DNA from: Opitutia bacterium UBA957
GTDB taxonomy: Bacteria; Verrucomicrobiota; Verrucomicrobiia; Opitutales; UBA953
Direction of reading: 5' to 3'
Assembly: GCA_002293065.1 (NCBI GenBank)
Contig: DBCN01000051.1
Coordinates: 1-6,136, forward strand
Length of the DNA stretch: 6,136 bases
The position numbers and the translations under genes were made by a program. This document shows, one piece after another, positions 1 through 5,413 of the stretch. Under the pieces are notes generated by a model. That model was given only the letters and a program-made list of their open reading frames with translations. It searched no databases and was not told the origin of the DNA. Every line of letters begins with the position of its first letter. Positions within the stretch are counted from its first letter, which is position 1.

Positions 1-1005
1 GCCGAGGCCATTGGCCGTGGCATAACCGGGCATCTTGGCCCAATAGACACCGCGGATGTATTCGCGCCAGCCGATGATTTGACGAACGAAGCCTTCCGTG
101 GCGGCAAGCGGGTAACGGACCGGGTCGCGGCGATGCGCCTCCGCGGCGGCGGTCGCAACTTCAAGCGGCGAGAGCAGCTTGACGTTGAGTGCGAAGGATA
201 ACCGCGAGTGGAACAGCCGATCCGAGGTGGTATGCATGGCATCCTCGTAGTCGCCGAAGTTCGGAAGCCCTCGCTCGATGAAAGCGTCCAGCTGCGCCAG
301 GGCTTCGGTGCGATCGCGCGGCCAAGGAAACCCTGCCGCGGAGGGTTCGCCAAAGGTCTTCACTCCGGCGGCCTGAATCTCGGCCCAGAGTGCTCCGTGG
401 TCATGGCTGACATCCCAAGCGGCCGGCGGCGGAGGGGTCCCCTTCCACGGCTTGCGGTTCTCCGCATCGTAATTCCACTCGCCACCAAGCGGCGTACCCG
501 CGGCGTCCATCAGCAACTGGGTACGCACCCGCATCTTACGGTAATAGGACTCCATCAACCAGCGCTTCGCGTCCTTCTGGAAATGGGCGGCCACACCGCC
601 ACGGGCATCGAGGAAGTGCTCCGTCGAGACCACGGCTGAAGGCAGGCCACAGTCGGCGGCAAAGGCCGCCAAGTCTTGATCGACCCGCCATTCATCGGGC
701 TCTTGATACTCGAAGCGGGACGCCCCGACTTCGGTGAAGACCTTCCGCAGGTTATCGCTGAAGGACTGACGGTTATCCGCATCGCCGATCCGGAAAGCCC
801 GGACCCGATGGCCCGCAGCGCGCAGTTGTTCAGCCAGCCGCCGCATCCCAGCGAAGATGGCGATGACCTTCTGGGCGTGATGCGGAACATAGTCGGTCTC
901 GGAACGGACCTCCATGAGCACATAGACCACGGTAGGGTCGACCTGCTGGAACCAACGATGCGTCGGGTTCAGCTGGTCGCCGAGGATGAGCCGGACAGTG
1001 GCCAT
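1..1005 (-). CDS. Cryptochrome/photolyase family protein (FeS-BCP / prokaryotic (6-4) photolyase type), C-terminus cut off
   Basis: This open frame starts at an ATG at 1005 and runs off the left edge, giving 335 residues of a family that usually has about 500. The N-terminus reads MATVRLILGDQLNPTHRWF, followed by VVYVLMEVRSETDYVPHHAQ, which is typical of the bacterial photolyase-related group that includes Agrobacterium PhrB. Further family motifs are EYQEPDEWRVDQDL (about 99-112), WNYDAENRKPW (about 177-187) and IGWREYIRGVYWAKMPGY (about 311-328). The first part would be the antenna-binding Rossmann-like domain and the later part the start of the FAD domain. Known members repair UV (6-4) photoproducts in DNA using light, FAD, a lumazine antenna and a 4Fe-4S cluster. 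The cluster cysteines fall in the missing C-terminal part, so repair versus sensory function cannot be judged. The frame is open upstream of the ATG, but the family N-terminus supports this start; the ribosome binding site is weak. The RAYT element lies directly upstream, 56 nt away. Confidence 0.9.
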   Translation of the reverse strand, partial: MATVRLILGDQLNPTHRWFQQVDPTVVYVLMEVRSETDYVPHHAQKVIAIFAGMRRLAEQLRAAGHRVRAFRIGDADNRQSFSDNLRKVFTEVGASRFEYQEPDEWRVDQDLAAFAADCGLPSAVVSTEHFLDARGGVAAHFQKDAKRWLMESYYRKMRVRTQLLMDAAGTPLGGEWNYDAENRKPWKGTPPPPAAWDVSHDHGALWAEIQAAGVKTFGEPSAAGFPWPRDRTEALAQLDAFIERGLPNFGDYEDAMHTTSDRLFHSRLSFALNVKLLSPLEVATAAAEAHRRDPVRYPLAATEGFVRQIIGWREYIRGVYWAKMPGYATANGLG

Positions 1006-1061
1006 GCGCCACCAAGCCTGTCCCAAGCCAAAAGGCAAACCGCCCCGCCTTTTCTGAGGTA

Positions 1062-1090
1062 GGTAGGGACAGCACCACGTGCTGTCCTAA
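1062..1090 (+). repeat. Left REP palindrome of the RAYT element
   Basis: The unit begins GGTAGG, then forms a perfect 9-bp stem (GGACAGCAC at 1067-1075, GTGCTGTCC at 1079-1087) with loop CAC, and ends CTAA where other units have CTAG. The GTAG mark lies just 5' of the hairpin foot, as in REPs used by E. coli TnpA-REP. The sequence directly before is a tandem GGTAGGTAGGG. The stop codon of the RAYT gene (TAG, minus strand) lies at its inner edge (1087-1089). Confidence 0.85.
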
Positions 1091-1608
1091 CTGGCCTCGC
1101 CCAGGATCTCTGGACGGGGGAACCCTTGGACATCCCACCACTTCACATACGGCCATTGCTCACCCGCCAAAACAAAACCCGCCCGGACAGGATTAGCCAA
1201 GATATAGTCACGCTTCTCCAAATAGTGTCCATAGGTTCGCAAGCGGTGATCAAACGAACCCTTCTGCCAAAGGGTGGTCACCCGATATGAGTAATCCCGC
1301 TTAAACTCTCCAAGCACGGAGGTAATGCCTCGAGGAATCCTCACGATGCCATGCAGGTGGTCGGGCATAGCCAACATGAGAATTGGGGTCCACTTCCCAT
1401 TTTGCCGCAAGCGTTCGGCTGAAGCAATCAGGGCGGACCATGCCTCGGGATTATCAAAATGCCGCACCCCTCTGGCCTTATGGCAAATCGTTACGAACAG
1501 TGGGTCGTTTTCATCGACCCAATTAGGGCGGCAGTTGTTGAGCGACTTCCTCGCGAAGAAAGGCATGCCGTGTAATTTACGTCGTATCTGATTTCGCCGA
1601 CAGACCAA
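1087..1608 (-). CDS. REP-associated tyrosine transposase (RAYT, IS200/Y1 HUH family)
   Basis: The 173-residue product has the Y1 transposase core. FVTI (38-41) is the first strand, MPDHLHGIV (81-89) contains the metal-binding HUH-type pair His84 and His86, and DHRLR (120-124) leads to DYILANPVRAGFV (134-146), where Tyr135 is the expected nucleophile. Proteins of this family cut single-stranded REP DNA next to a hairpin and are usually present once, flanked by their REPs; both points fit here. The call uses a TTG start at 1608, because AGG from the neighbouring REP edge (CCTAGGTAATTA) stands 6 nt before it like a Shine-Dalgarno site. An ATG at 1566 (MPFFARKS) is a real alternative and would shorten the protein by 14 residues. 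The stop codon lies inside the left REP. Catalytic residues are intact, so it could be active; the specific substrate is inferred from context. Confidence 0.88.
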   Translation of the reverse strand: MVCRRNQIRRKLHGMPFFARKSLNNCRPNWVDENDPLFVTICHKARGVRHFDNPEAWSALIASAERLRQNGKWTPILMLAMPDHLHGIVRIPRGITSVLGEFKRDYSYRVTTLWQKGSFDHRLRTYGHYLEKRDYILANPVRAGFVLAGEQWPYVKWWDVQGFPRPEILGEAS

Positions 1609-1615
1609 TAATTAC

Positions 1616-1644
1616 CTAGGACAGCACGTGGTGCTGTCCCTACC
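1616..1644 (-). repeat. Right REP palindrome of the RAYT element
   Basis: This is the inverted copy of the repeat at 1062: CTAG, then a 9-bp stem (GGACAGCAC at 1619-1627, GTGCTGTCC at 1631-1639) with loop GTG, then CTACC. On the minus strand it reads from the GGTAGG end into CTAG and then into the RAYT gene. Its inner CCTAGG may supply the ribosome binding site of that gene. It lies about 25 nt past the stop of the 1669-2451 gene and forms a hairpin in that transcript without a T tract, so it is not a classical terminator. Confidence 0.85.
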
Positions 1645-1652
1645 CGATGCAG

Positions 1653-1672
1653 GCCCGACGGCGAACTCCTAG
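1653..1672 (+). repeat. REP remnant (3' half only)
   Basis: These 20 nt match 2745-2764 at 18 positions: the right arm GGCGAACT region followed by CTAG. The left arm is missing, and the segment is preceded by CCCTACCCGATGCA, a linker that also occurs in the large REP cluster at 2833-2846. It is therefore read as half of a second REP joined to the right end of the RAYT element. Its CTAG supplies the TAG stop codon of the neighbouring minus-strand gene. Confidence 0.6.
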
Positions 1673-2451
1673 AACTTCGGCAAGGCGGGTTCCTTCGTGC
1701 GATGGAACCCATCCCAAGCTTGTTTGATGGTCACCGTAGGTTTCAGCCAGCTGTAGCACTTAGTATCGAGGTACTCACGATAGTAACGATGCGCCGCCTT
1801 CAGGCGCCCTGATGACTCGTTCAGTTGGGCGCAACAAAGCACGGCCTGCAAACCAAGCCGGACGTCGAAGGCTCCATGCCGGCTGATGAGGGCGAGGGCT
1901 TTCTCGGCCAACGGCCAGGCCTCCTCCTCTTTTCCCTCCAAGGCAAGGAGCTCGCTCTGCAAGAAATACGGCAGGTACCAGAAGTTGCGTGAACCCTCGC
2001 GGGGGCAGAGGCGAAGCAGCTCTCGGCAGCATGCCCGGACTTCGAGGACATTACCCAATCGTCGATGGACAATGGCCGCCGAGAAATAGATGAGAGCCCC
2101 GGCCGGGGCCCAATTGCCGACCCGCGGGGCAATCAACAGGGCGCGGCGGGCCAAACCACGCCCAACGGCCGGCGGGGCGTGGGTTGCGACCTTGTGCAGG
2201 AGCTCCGCCATGATGCCGGCATGCATCCACATCGGTTGGCCTTCCAGCCAAGTGGCGAGTTCCTTGGCTTTGCGGACGCCGGCGGCGATATCGCCCTGGT
2301 TGAATGAATCGGTCACTCCCCCGAGCAGCTTCATCGCGTAACTCTCATTATACGCGACGATTTCCTCATCGGCTTCATCCAGCACCTGCCCGTGACGTAC
2401 TTCTTCGAACGGTATGGGCCGACCGCCGTTCTCGTCGAATTGCCGGATCAT
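1669..2451 (-). CDS. Hypothetical helical protein with TPR-like repeats
   Basis: The 260-residue product is not recognised as a named family. It is predicted by eye to be almost all helix, with no signal peptide or membrane segment, so probably cytoplasmic. Several stretches have the small/large alternation of TPR-type helix pairs: about 120-150 (FSAAIVHRRLGNVLEVRACC), 165-190 (SELLALEGKEEEAWPLAEKA) and 205-230 (CAQLNESSGRLKAAHRYYRE). Such solenoids usually bind other proteins, but no partner is suggested here. The acidic N-terminus (residues 1-35) may be disordered. The ATG at 2451 is the only standard start after an in-frame TAA near 2560, although the 100 nt before it are also open in frame. 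No clear Shine-Dalgarno site is seen. The stop codon TAG lies in a REP remnant, so the last residues may have been changed when that repeat arrived. It is separated from opcA by the REP cluster and probably has its own promoter. Confidence 0.72.
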   Translation of the reverse strand: MIRQFDENGGRPIPFEEVRHGQVLDEADEEIVAYNESYAMKLLGGVTDSFNQGDIAAGVRKAKELATWLEGQPMWMHAGIMAELLHKVATHAPPAVGRGLARRALLIAPRVGNWAPAGALIYFSAAIVHRRLGNVLEVRACCRELLRLCPREGSRNFWYLPYFLQSELLALEGKEEEAWPLAEKALALISRHGAFDVRLGLQAVLCCAQLNESSGRLKAAHRYYREYLDTKCYSWLKPTVTIKQAWDGFHRTKEPALPKF

Positions 2452-2558
2452 GGGCGAAGGGCGCGGTGGACTGGACGTGGAGTCGTCATCAGGGGGAGCG
2501 GGACTTTGGGGAAGCGCCCGGCCCTCGCCATCGGAAATCGAAAAAAATATCTTCGATA

Positions 2559-2564
2559 ATTATA
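2559..2564 (-). promoter_or_regulatory. Possible -10 box for the TPR-like gene
   Basis: A perfect TATAAT on the minus strand sits in a marked AT-rich island (about 2538-2572) in otherwise GC-rich DNA, about 105 nt before the ATG at 2451. No good TTGACA-like -35 box stands at the expected distance. TATAAT can also be read on the plus strand at 2561-2566, so direction is not certain. The island also contains a run of seven T on the minus strand. Confidence 0.3.
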
Positions 2565-2588
2565 ATGATAGCAGGTCGGACGCTACGC

Positions 2589-2617
2589 CTAGGGCCGCCG
2601 GCGCCCAACCCCCTACC
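2589..2617 (-). repeat. Degenerate REP unit
   Basis: CTAG (2589-2592) and CCCTACC (2611-2617) stand exactly 29 nt apart end to end, the same spacing as in the perfect units, but the region between pairs only over the outer 4 bp (GGGC/GCCC). It looks like a decayed copy. The following 59 nt (2618-2676) show nothing recognisable. Confidence 0.5.
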
Positions 2618-2676
2618 GGTAGTTCCCGTAACTCCGCTCACCTGCCCTCGCGAGCCCAGCACTTCTCCATGCCTTG

Positions 2677-2705
2677 GGTAGGGTGAGCACTGCGTGCTCA
2701 CCTAG
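2677..2705 (+). repeat. REP palindrome, stem type GGTGAGCAC
   Basis: A perfect 29-nt unit: GGTAGG end, 9-bp stem GGTGAGCAC/GTGCTCACC with loop TGC, then CTAG (2702-2705). Compared with the RAYT-flanking REP, the three bases after GG are changed on one arm and matched by complementary changes on the other. Confidence 0.85.
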
Positions 2706-2736
2706 CTGCGTCATAAGGCAAAGCCTTGCCCCTACC
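2702..2736 (-). repeat. Longer variant REP, shares CTAG with the preceding unit
   Basis: It begins at the CTAG of the 2677 unit and ends in CCCTACC (2730-2736), giving 35 nt instead of 29. The clear stem is AAGGC/GCCTT with loop AAA. With the unit at 2677 it makes a tail-to-tail inverted pair of the REPIN kind. Confidence 0.55.
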
Positions 2737-2739
2737 CTG

Positions 2740-2764
2740 AGTTCGCCCAACGGCGAACTGCTAG
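2740..2764 (+). repeat. REP-like palindrome lacking the GGTAGG end
   Basis: Stem AGTTCGCC/GGCGAACT (8 bp, 2740-2747 and 2752-2759) with loop CAAC, then G and CTAG (2761-2764). The usual GGTAGG end is replaced by sequence shared with the preceding opposite unit. The right half also occurs as the remnant at 1653-1672. Confidence 0.6.
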
Positions 2765-2789
2765 GTTGGCACGCAGTGCCAACCCTACC
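2761..2789 (-). repeat. REP palindrome, stem type GGTTGGCAC
   Basis: A perfect 29-nt unit: CTAG (2761-2764, shared with the unit before it), 9-bp stem GGTTGGCAC/GTGCCAACC with loop GCA, then CTACC. The three variable positions are again fully compensated on the other arm. Confidence 0.85.
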
Positions 2790-2790
2790 T

Positions 2791-2839
2791 CTAGGCATCC
2801 GGGCGCAGCCCGCAGTCCAACCCCCTAGCCAACCCTACC
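2791..2839. repeat. Decayed REP sequences
   Basis: CTAG (2791-2794) is followed by a weak hairpin CGGGC/GCCCG with loop GCA (2800-2812). Then comes CCCCCTAG (2821-2828), which may be a mutated CCCTAC end. The 12 nt at 2828-2839 repeat 2778-2789 exactly and look like the 3' half of a GGTTGGCAC-type unit. Read as two broken copies joined together. Confidence 0.45.
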
Positions 2840-2847
2840 CGATGCAA

Positions 2848-2876
2848 CTAGGGCAGCACGCGGTGCTGCCCCTACC
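2848..2876 (-). repeat. REP palindrome, stem type GGGCAGCAC, just after opcA
   Basis: A perfect 29-nt unit: CTAG (2848-2851), 9-bp stem GGGCAGCAC/GTGCTGCCC with loop GCG, then CTACC. It stands 13 nt past the opcA stop codon, so the opcA mRNA would carry this hairpin near its 3' end. There is no T tract after it, so protection of the transcript end or attenuation is more likely than intrinsic termination; this is inference. Confidence 0.85.
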
Positions 2877-2889
2877 TGCAAAAACACTC

Positions 2890-3858
2890 TCAGAAGAACA
2901 CCGCTTCGGACAGCGCTTCGGCGGCGCCCATGAAGGCGACGCGTTGCGTGACGGGCGCCGGCTGCCGGCTGCGCGTGAAGGTGATGATCGCTTGCGTGCC
3001 GCGGTCGGCGTGCTCCCACGAGAAACGCGAGCCATCCGCATAGAGCCATTCGGCATCGAGGTTATCGCCGTCCGGGACCTTCGCGGAGAGTTTGAAATCG
3101 GCGCCCAAGTGCGCACGGGTCAGGCCCGCGCAGTGCGTGAGGCAGCCCTTCATCCAGGTCAACAAGCCCGCGGCTTCGCCGCTCAAGGCCGGACCATGGG
3201 AAATCGTGACGGACTGCAGGCCACGGACGAGGTCCGTCGGCGCATGCGCGGCGAGGAACTGTCCGAGCGCTTGGCGCACCGGCAGGCAACGCGCGACGGA
3301 GAGGTCGCGGATGGAAAGCGGGTTCTTGAACGGCAAGGCGAAGAAGGCCTCGCCGACAATCGAGCGATCCGCGACGACCCGACGGCAGCGAGCGGACCAA
3401 CCGAGCCACGGGCGGAATTCTTCCGCACTCACCCCATGGGCCCAAAGGTTCGTCGGCAAATCGCCTTCCAACCAGGTGGAGACGAGGGACTCGAGCTCAG
3501 CGGTATGGGCACCATAGGCGAGCATGAGGGCCTCGCAGCAACGCTTACCGCGGCGGGATGGGTCAAAGAAGCAGAGGACGTTCACCTTGGCTTCCAAGGC
3601 GGCGGCGGCTTCCGCCGCGGGACGGGCCGCAAGGACGACCAAGCGGCACGGGTAGCGCTGCGCGAAGCGGATGGCTTCATCGAAACGCGCGGAAGCGTCC
3701 GCAGGGGTGACGTTCGCCCCGAACATCAAGATGACGTTCATCTGCGAAGCGCGCGTGGCGTCTTCGCCTTCCTCCGCCCACGCCTTGTCGAGCGCCGGCA
3801 GGGCCGCCGAGATCTTCATCGGGAAACCCGGGAGCGCGTCGAGGATGGGATGCGACAT
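2890..3858 (-). CDS. opcA: Glucose-6-phosphate dehydrogenase assembly protein, OpcA-like
   Basis: The 322-residue product resembles OpcA, the partner that in cyanobacteria activates or assembles glucose-6-phosphate dehydrogenase and is linked to its redox control. The N-terminal part contains ASQMNVILMFG (about 37-47) and RFAQRYPCRLVVLA (64-77). The middle contains YGAHTAELESLVSTWLEGDLP (115-135) followed by NLWAHG, VVADRSIVG (161-169) and IRDLSVARCLPVRQALGQFL (183-202), in the order seen in OpcA. The C-terminal third is a predicted beta-rich domain. It is cytoplasmic and begins 5 nt after the zwf stop, which strongly supports the role and suggests translational coupling, as no good Shine-Dalgarno site is present. 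The ATG at 3858 is used; an ATG at 3819 (MKISAAL) is possible. Several cysteines (71, 96, 107, 108, 158, 191, 239, 243) are present, but no link to redox sensing can be shown. The REP cluster follows directly downstream. Confidence 0.82.
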   Translation of the reverse strand: MSHPILDALPGFPMKISAALPALDKAWAEEGEDATRASQMNVILMFGANVTPADASARFDEAIRFAQRYPCRLVVLAARPAAEAAAALEAKVNVLCFFDPSRRGKRCCEALMLAYGAHTAELESLVSTWLEGDLPTNLWAHGVSAEEFRPWLGWSARCRRVVADRSIVGEAFFALPFKNPLSIRDLSVARCLPVRQALGQFLAAHAPTDLVRGLQSVTISHGPALSGEAAGLLTWMKGCLTHCAGLTRAHLGADFKLSAKVPDGDNLDAEWLYADGSRFSWEHADRGTQAIITFTRSRQPAPVTQRVAFMGAAEALSEAVFF

Positions 3859-3863
3859 GGGAC

Positions 3864-5408
3864 TTAGCGACCGGCGTTGCGCCAGGCGTGGCCATGCGCG
3901 GCGAGGAGCGCATCGGCACCGGCGGGGCCCCAGGAACCGGAGGCGTAAGCTTCCATGCCTTCGCGGCCCTGCTGCTGCCAGCTCTTGAGCAACGGCGTGA
4001 AAAGGCGCCAGGAGGCCTCCGTCTCATCGCCGCGGATGAAGAGCGTGCGGTCACCGACGATGCCGTCGAGGATGAGGCGCTCGTAGGCTTCGGGTGTGTT
4101 CGAACCGTAGGTCGTCGCGTAACGGAAGCTTAGGCGAACAGGCTGCGTGCGCGGCTCAAGGCCGGGGACCTTTGAATTGAGGACGAGGGTCGTGCCTTCG
4201 TCGGGCTGAATCTGGATGACGAGGCGGTTCGGCGCGAGGTCGTAGCGGGCATCGCCGGCAAAGAGGCCGGACTCGGGCTGCTTGAACTGGATGGCGATCT
4301 CGGAGACGCGCCGCGCGAGGCGCTTCCCGGAGCGCATGTAGAACGGGACGCCGGACCAGCGGGTGTTCTCGATCGAGAAACGGAGTGCGCAAAAGGTTTC
4401 GGTAGCGGATTCTTGCGGGATGTCCTTCTCGGCGCGGTAACCAGGGACTTTCTCGCCGCCCGAGAGGCCTTCGGCATACTGCGCGCGGACGGCGTCAGCG
4501 TTGGCACCGAGGCGGAGGGGCTGGATCGACTCGAGGAGCTTGACCTTCTCGTCGCGGATATGCTCGGCCGAGAGCGAGCGGGGCTGTTCCATCGCGACGA
4601 GCGCGAGGAGCTGCATCGTGTGGTTCTGCAGCATGTCGCGCGTGGCGCCGCTGCTGTCGTAGTAACCACCGCGCGTACCGACGCCGAGTTCTTCGGCGAC
4701 GGTGATCTGGACGTGGTCGACGTGGCGACGGTTCCAGAGGGGCTCGAAGATCGGGTTGGCGAAACGCAGGACGAGCAGATCCTGGACGGTCTCCTTGCCC
4801 AAGTAGTGGTCGATGCGGAAGATCTGCGACTCGCGGAAATTGCGCGCGGCGACGGCGTTGAGGTGGACGGCGGAGTCGAGGTCCTTGCCGAACGGCTTCT
4901 CGATGATGACCTTGCTTTCGAGGTCGGTACCGAGACCGCGGGCGGCCAGACCCGACTGCCCGAGGTTCTCGAGGATCGGTTCGAAGACGGACGGAGGCGT
5001 GGAGACGTAGAAGACGAGTTGCAGCGGACGGCCGGCGCGCTTTTCGGCGGCGGCGATCTGGGCCTTCAAGGCTTCGAAGGCGGTCGGGTCGTCGTAACCG
5101 CCGGCTTGGTAGGAAGTGTTGTCTTCGACGCGCTTCCAGATGTCGGAGCGGAACTCGCGGCGGGAGAACTTCTTGATGTCGGCGGCGGCCTGGGTGCGGA
5201 ACTCGGCGTCGGGAATGGGCTTACGGCCAAAACCGATGAGGTGGAAGTCGGCAGGCAGGAGGCTATCGACCGCCAGGTTGTAGAGGGCGGGCAGCAGCTT
5301 GCGGGCGGCCAAGTCGCCGGAGGCGCCGAAGATGACCACGCAGGTCGGCTGAGCGCCGCGGTGCTTGCTGAGGCCGGAAAGGAAGGGATGACGGTCGGAT
5401 TCGGACAT
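3864..5408 (-). CDS. zwf: Glucose-6-phosphate 1-dehydrogenase
   Basis: This enzyme oxidises glucose 6-phosphate to 6-phosphogluconolactone with NADP+ (or NAD+), the entry step of the oxidative pentose phosphate pathway. The 514-residue length is normal for the family. The nucleotide-binding motif GASGDLAARKL is at 28-38, EKPFGKD at 170-176, the substrate signature RIDHYLGKE at 198-206 (His201 for phosphate binding), QNHTMQ at 261-266 with catalytic His263, and MRSGKRL at 358-364 with substrate Lys362. The active site therefore looks complete. The frame extends 25 residues further upstream, but the ATG at 5408 (MSESDRHPF) is chosen because it lies 5 nt after the yraN stop and gives the expected N-terminus; the longer form would overlap yraN. 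The Shine-Dalgarno site is weak, again suggesting coupling. The stop TAA is 5 nt before opcA. Coenzyme preference cannot be read with confidence. Confidence 0.97.
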   Translation of the reverse strand: MSESDRHPFLSGLSKHRGAQPTCVVIFGASGDLAARKLLPALYNLAVDSLLPADFHLIGFGRKPIPDAEFRTQAAADIKKFSRREFRSDIWKRVEDNTSYQAGGYDDPTAFEALKAQIAAAEKRAGRPLQLVFYVSTPPSVFEPILENLGQSGLAARGLGTDLESKVIIEKPFGKDLDSAVHLNAVAARNFRESQIFRIDHYLGKETVQDLLVLRFANPIFEPLWNRRHVDHVQITVAEELGVGTRGGYYDSSGATRDMLQNHTMQLLALVAMEQPRSLSAEHIRDEKVKLLESIQPLRLGANADAVRAQYAEGLSGGEKVPGYRAEKDIPQESATETFCALRFSIENTRWSGVPFYMRSGKRLARRVSEIAIQFKQPESGLFAGDARYDLAPNRLVIQIQPDEGTTLVLNSKVPGLEPRTQPVRLSFRYATTYGSNTPEAYERLILDGIVGDRTLFIRGDETEASWRLFTPLLKSWQQQGREGMEAYASGSWGPAGADALLAAHGHAWRNAGR

Positions 5409-5413
5409 CGGAG

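Larger units (their letters stand above)
1062..1644 (-). mobile_element. REP-RAYT element: transposase gene bracketed by inverted REP palindromes
   Basis: A single RAYT gene is bounded by two 29-nt REP units in opposite orientation (1062-1090 and 1616-1644). The two are identical except at the inner end, where one has CTAA and the other CTAG. The GGTAGG ends point outward and the CTAG-type ends face the gene. No target-site duplication is visible outside the repeats, as expected for single-strand HUH/Y1 mobility of the IS200/IS605 type, though the exact mobile boundaries are inferred. The stretch is visibly poorer in GC than the photolyase and zwf genes. It lies between two same-strand genes without breaking either. 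Confidence 0.75.

Noticed and set aside
931..937. GGTAGGG inside the photolyase-family gene as another REP
   Set aside because: There is no paired stem or CTAG at the right distance, and the bases are explained by the coding sequence.
208..1062. Plus-strand open frames at 208-639 and 676-1062
   Set aside because: Both are antisense to the photolyase-family gene, whose minus-strand reading shows family motifs throughout. The plus-strand products show none.
2589..2876. CRISPR array
   Set aside because: The units are palindromes in alternating orientation with sequence-varying stems and almost no spacers; no unique spacers of regular length and no cas genes.
2848..2876. Intrinsic terminator for the zwf-opcA transcript
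   Set aside because: The hairpin is strong, but no T tract follows on the minus strand, and it matches the REP family exactly, so it is listed as a repeat.
2674..3867. Plus-strand open frame of 397 codons opposite opcA
   Set aside because: It lies antisense to a well-supported gene, begins inside a REP and has an Arg/Gly/Glu-rich composition without recognisable motifs. Long antisense frames are common in GC-rich genes.
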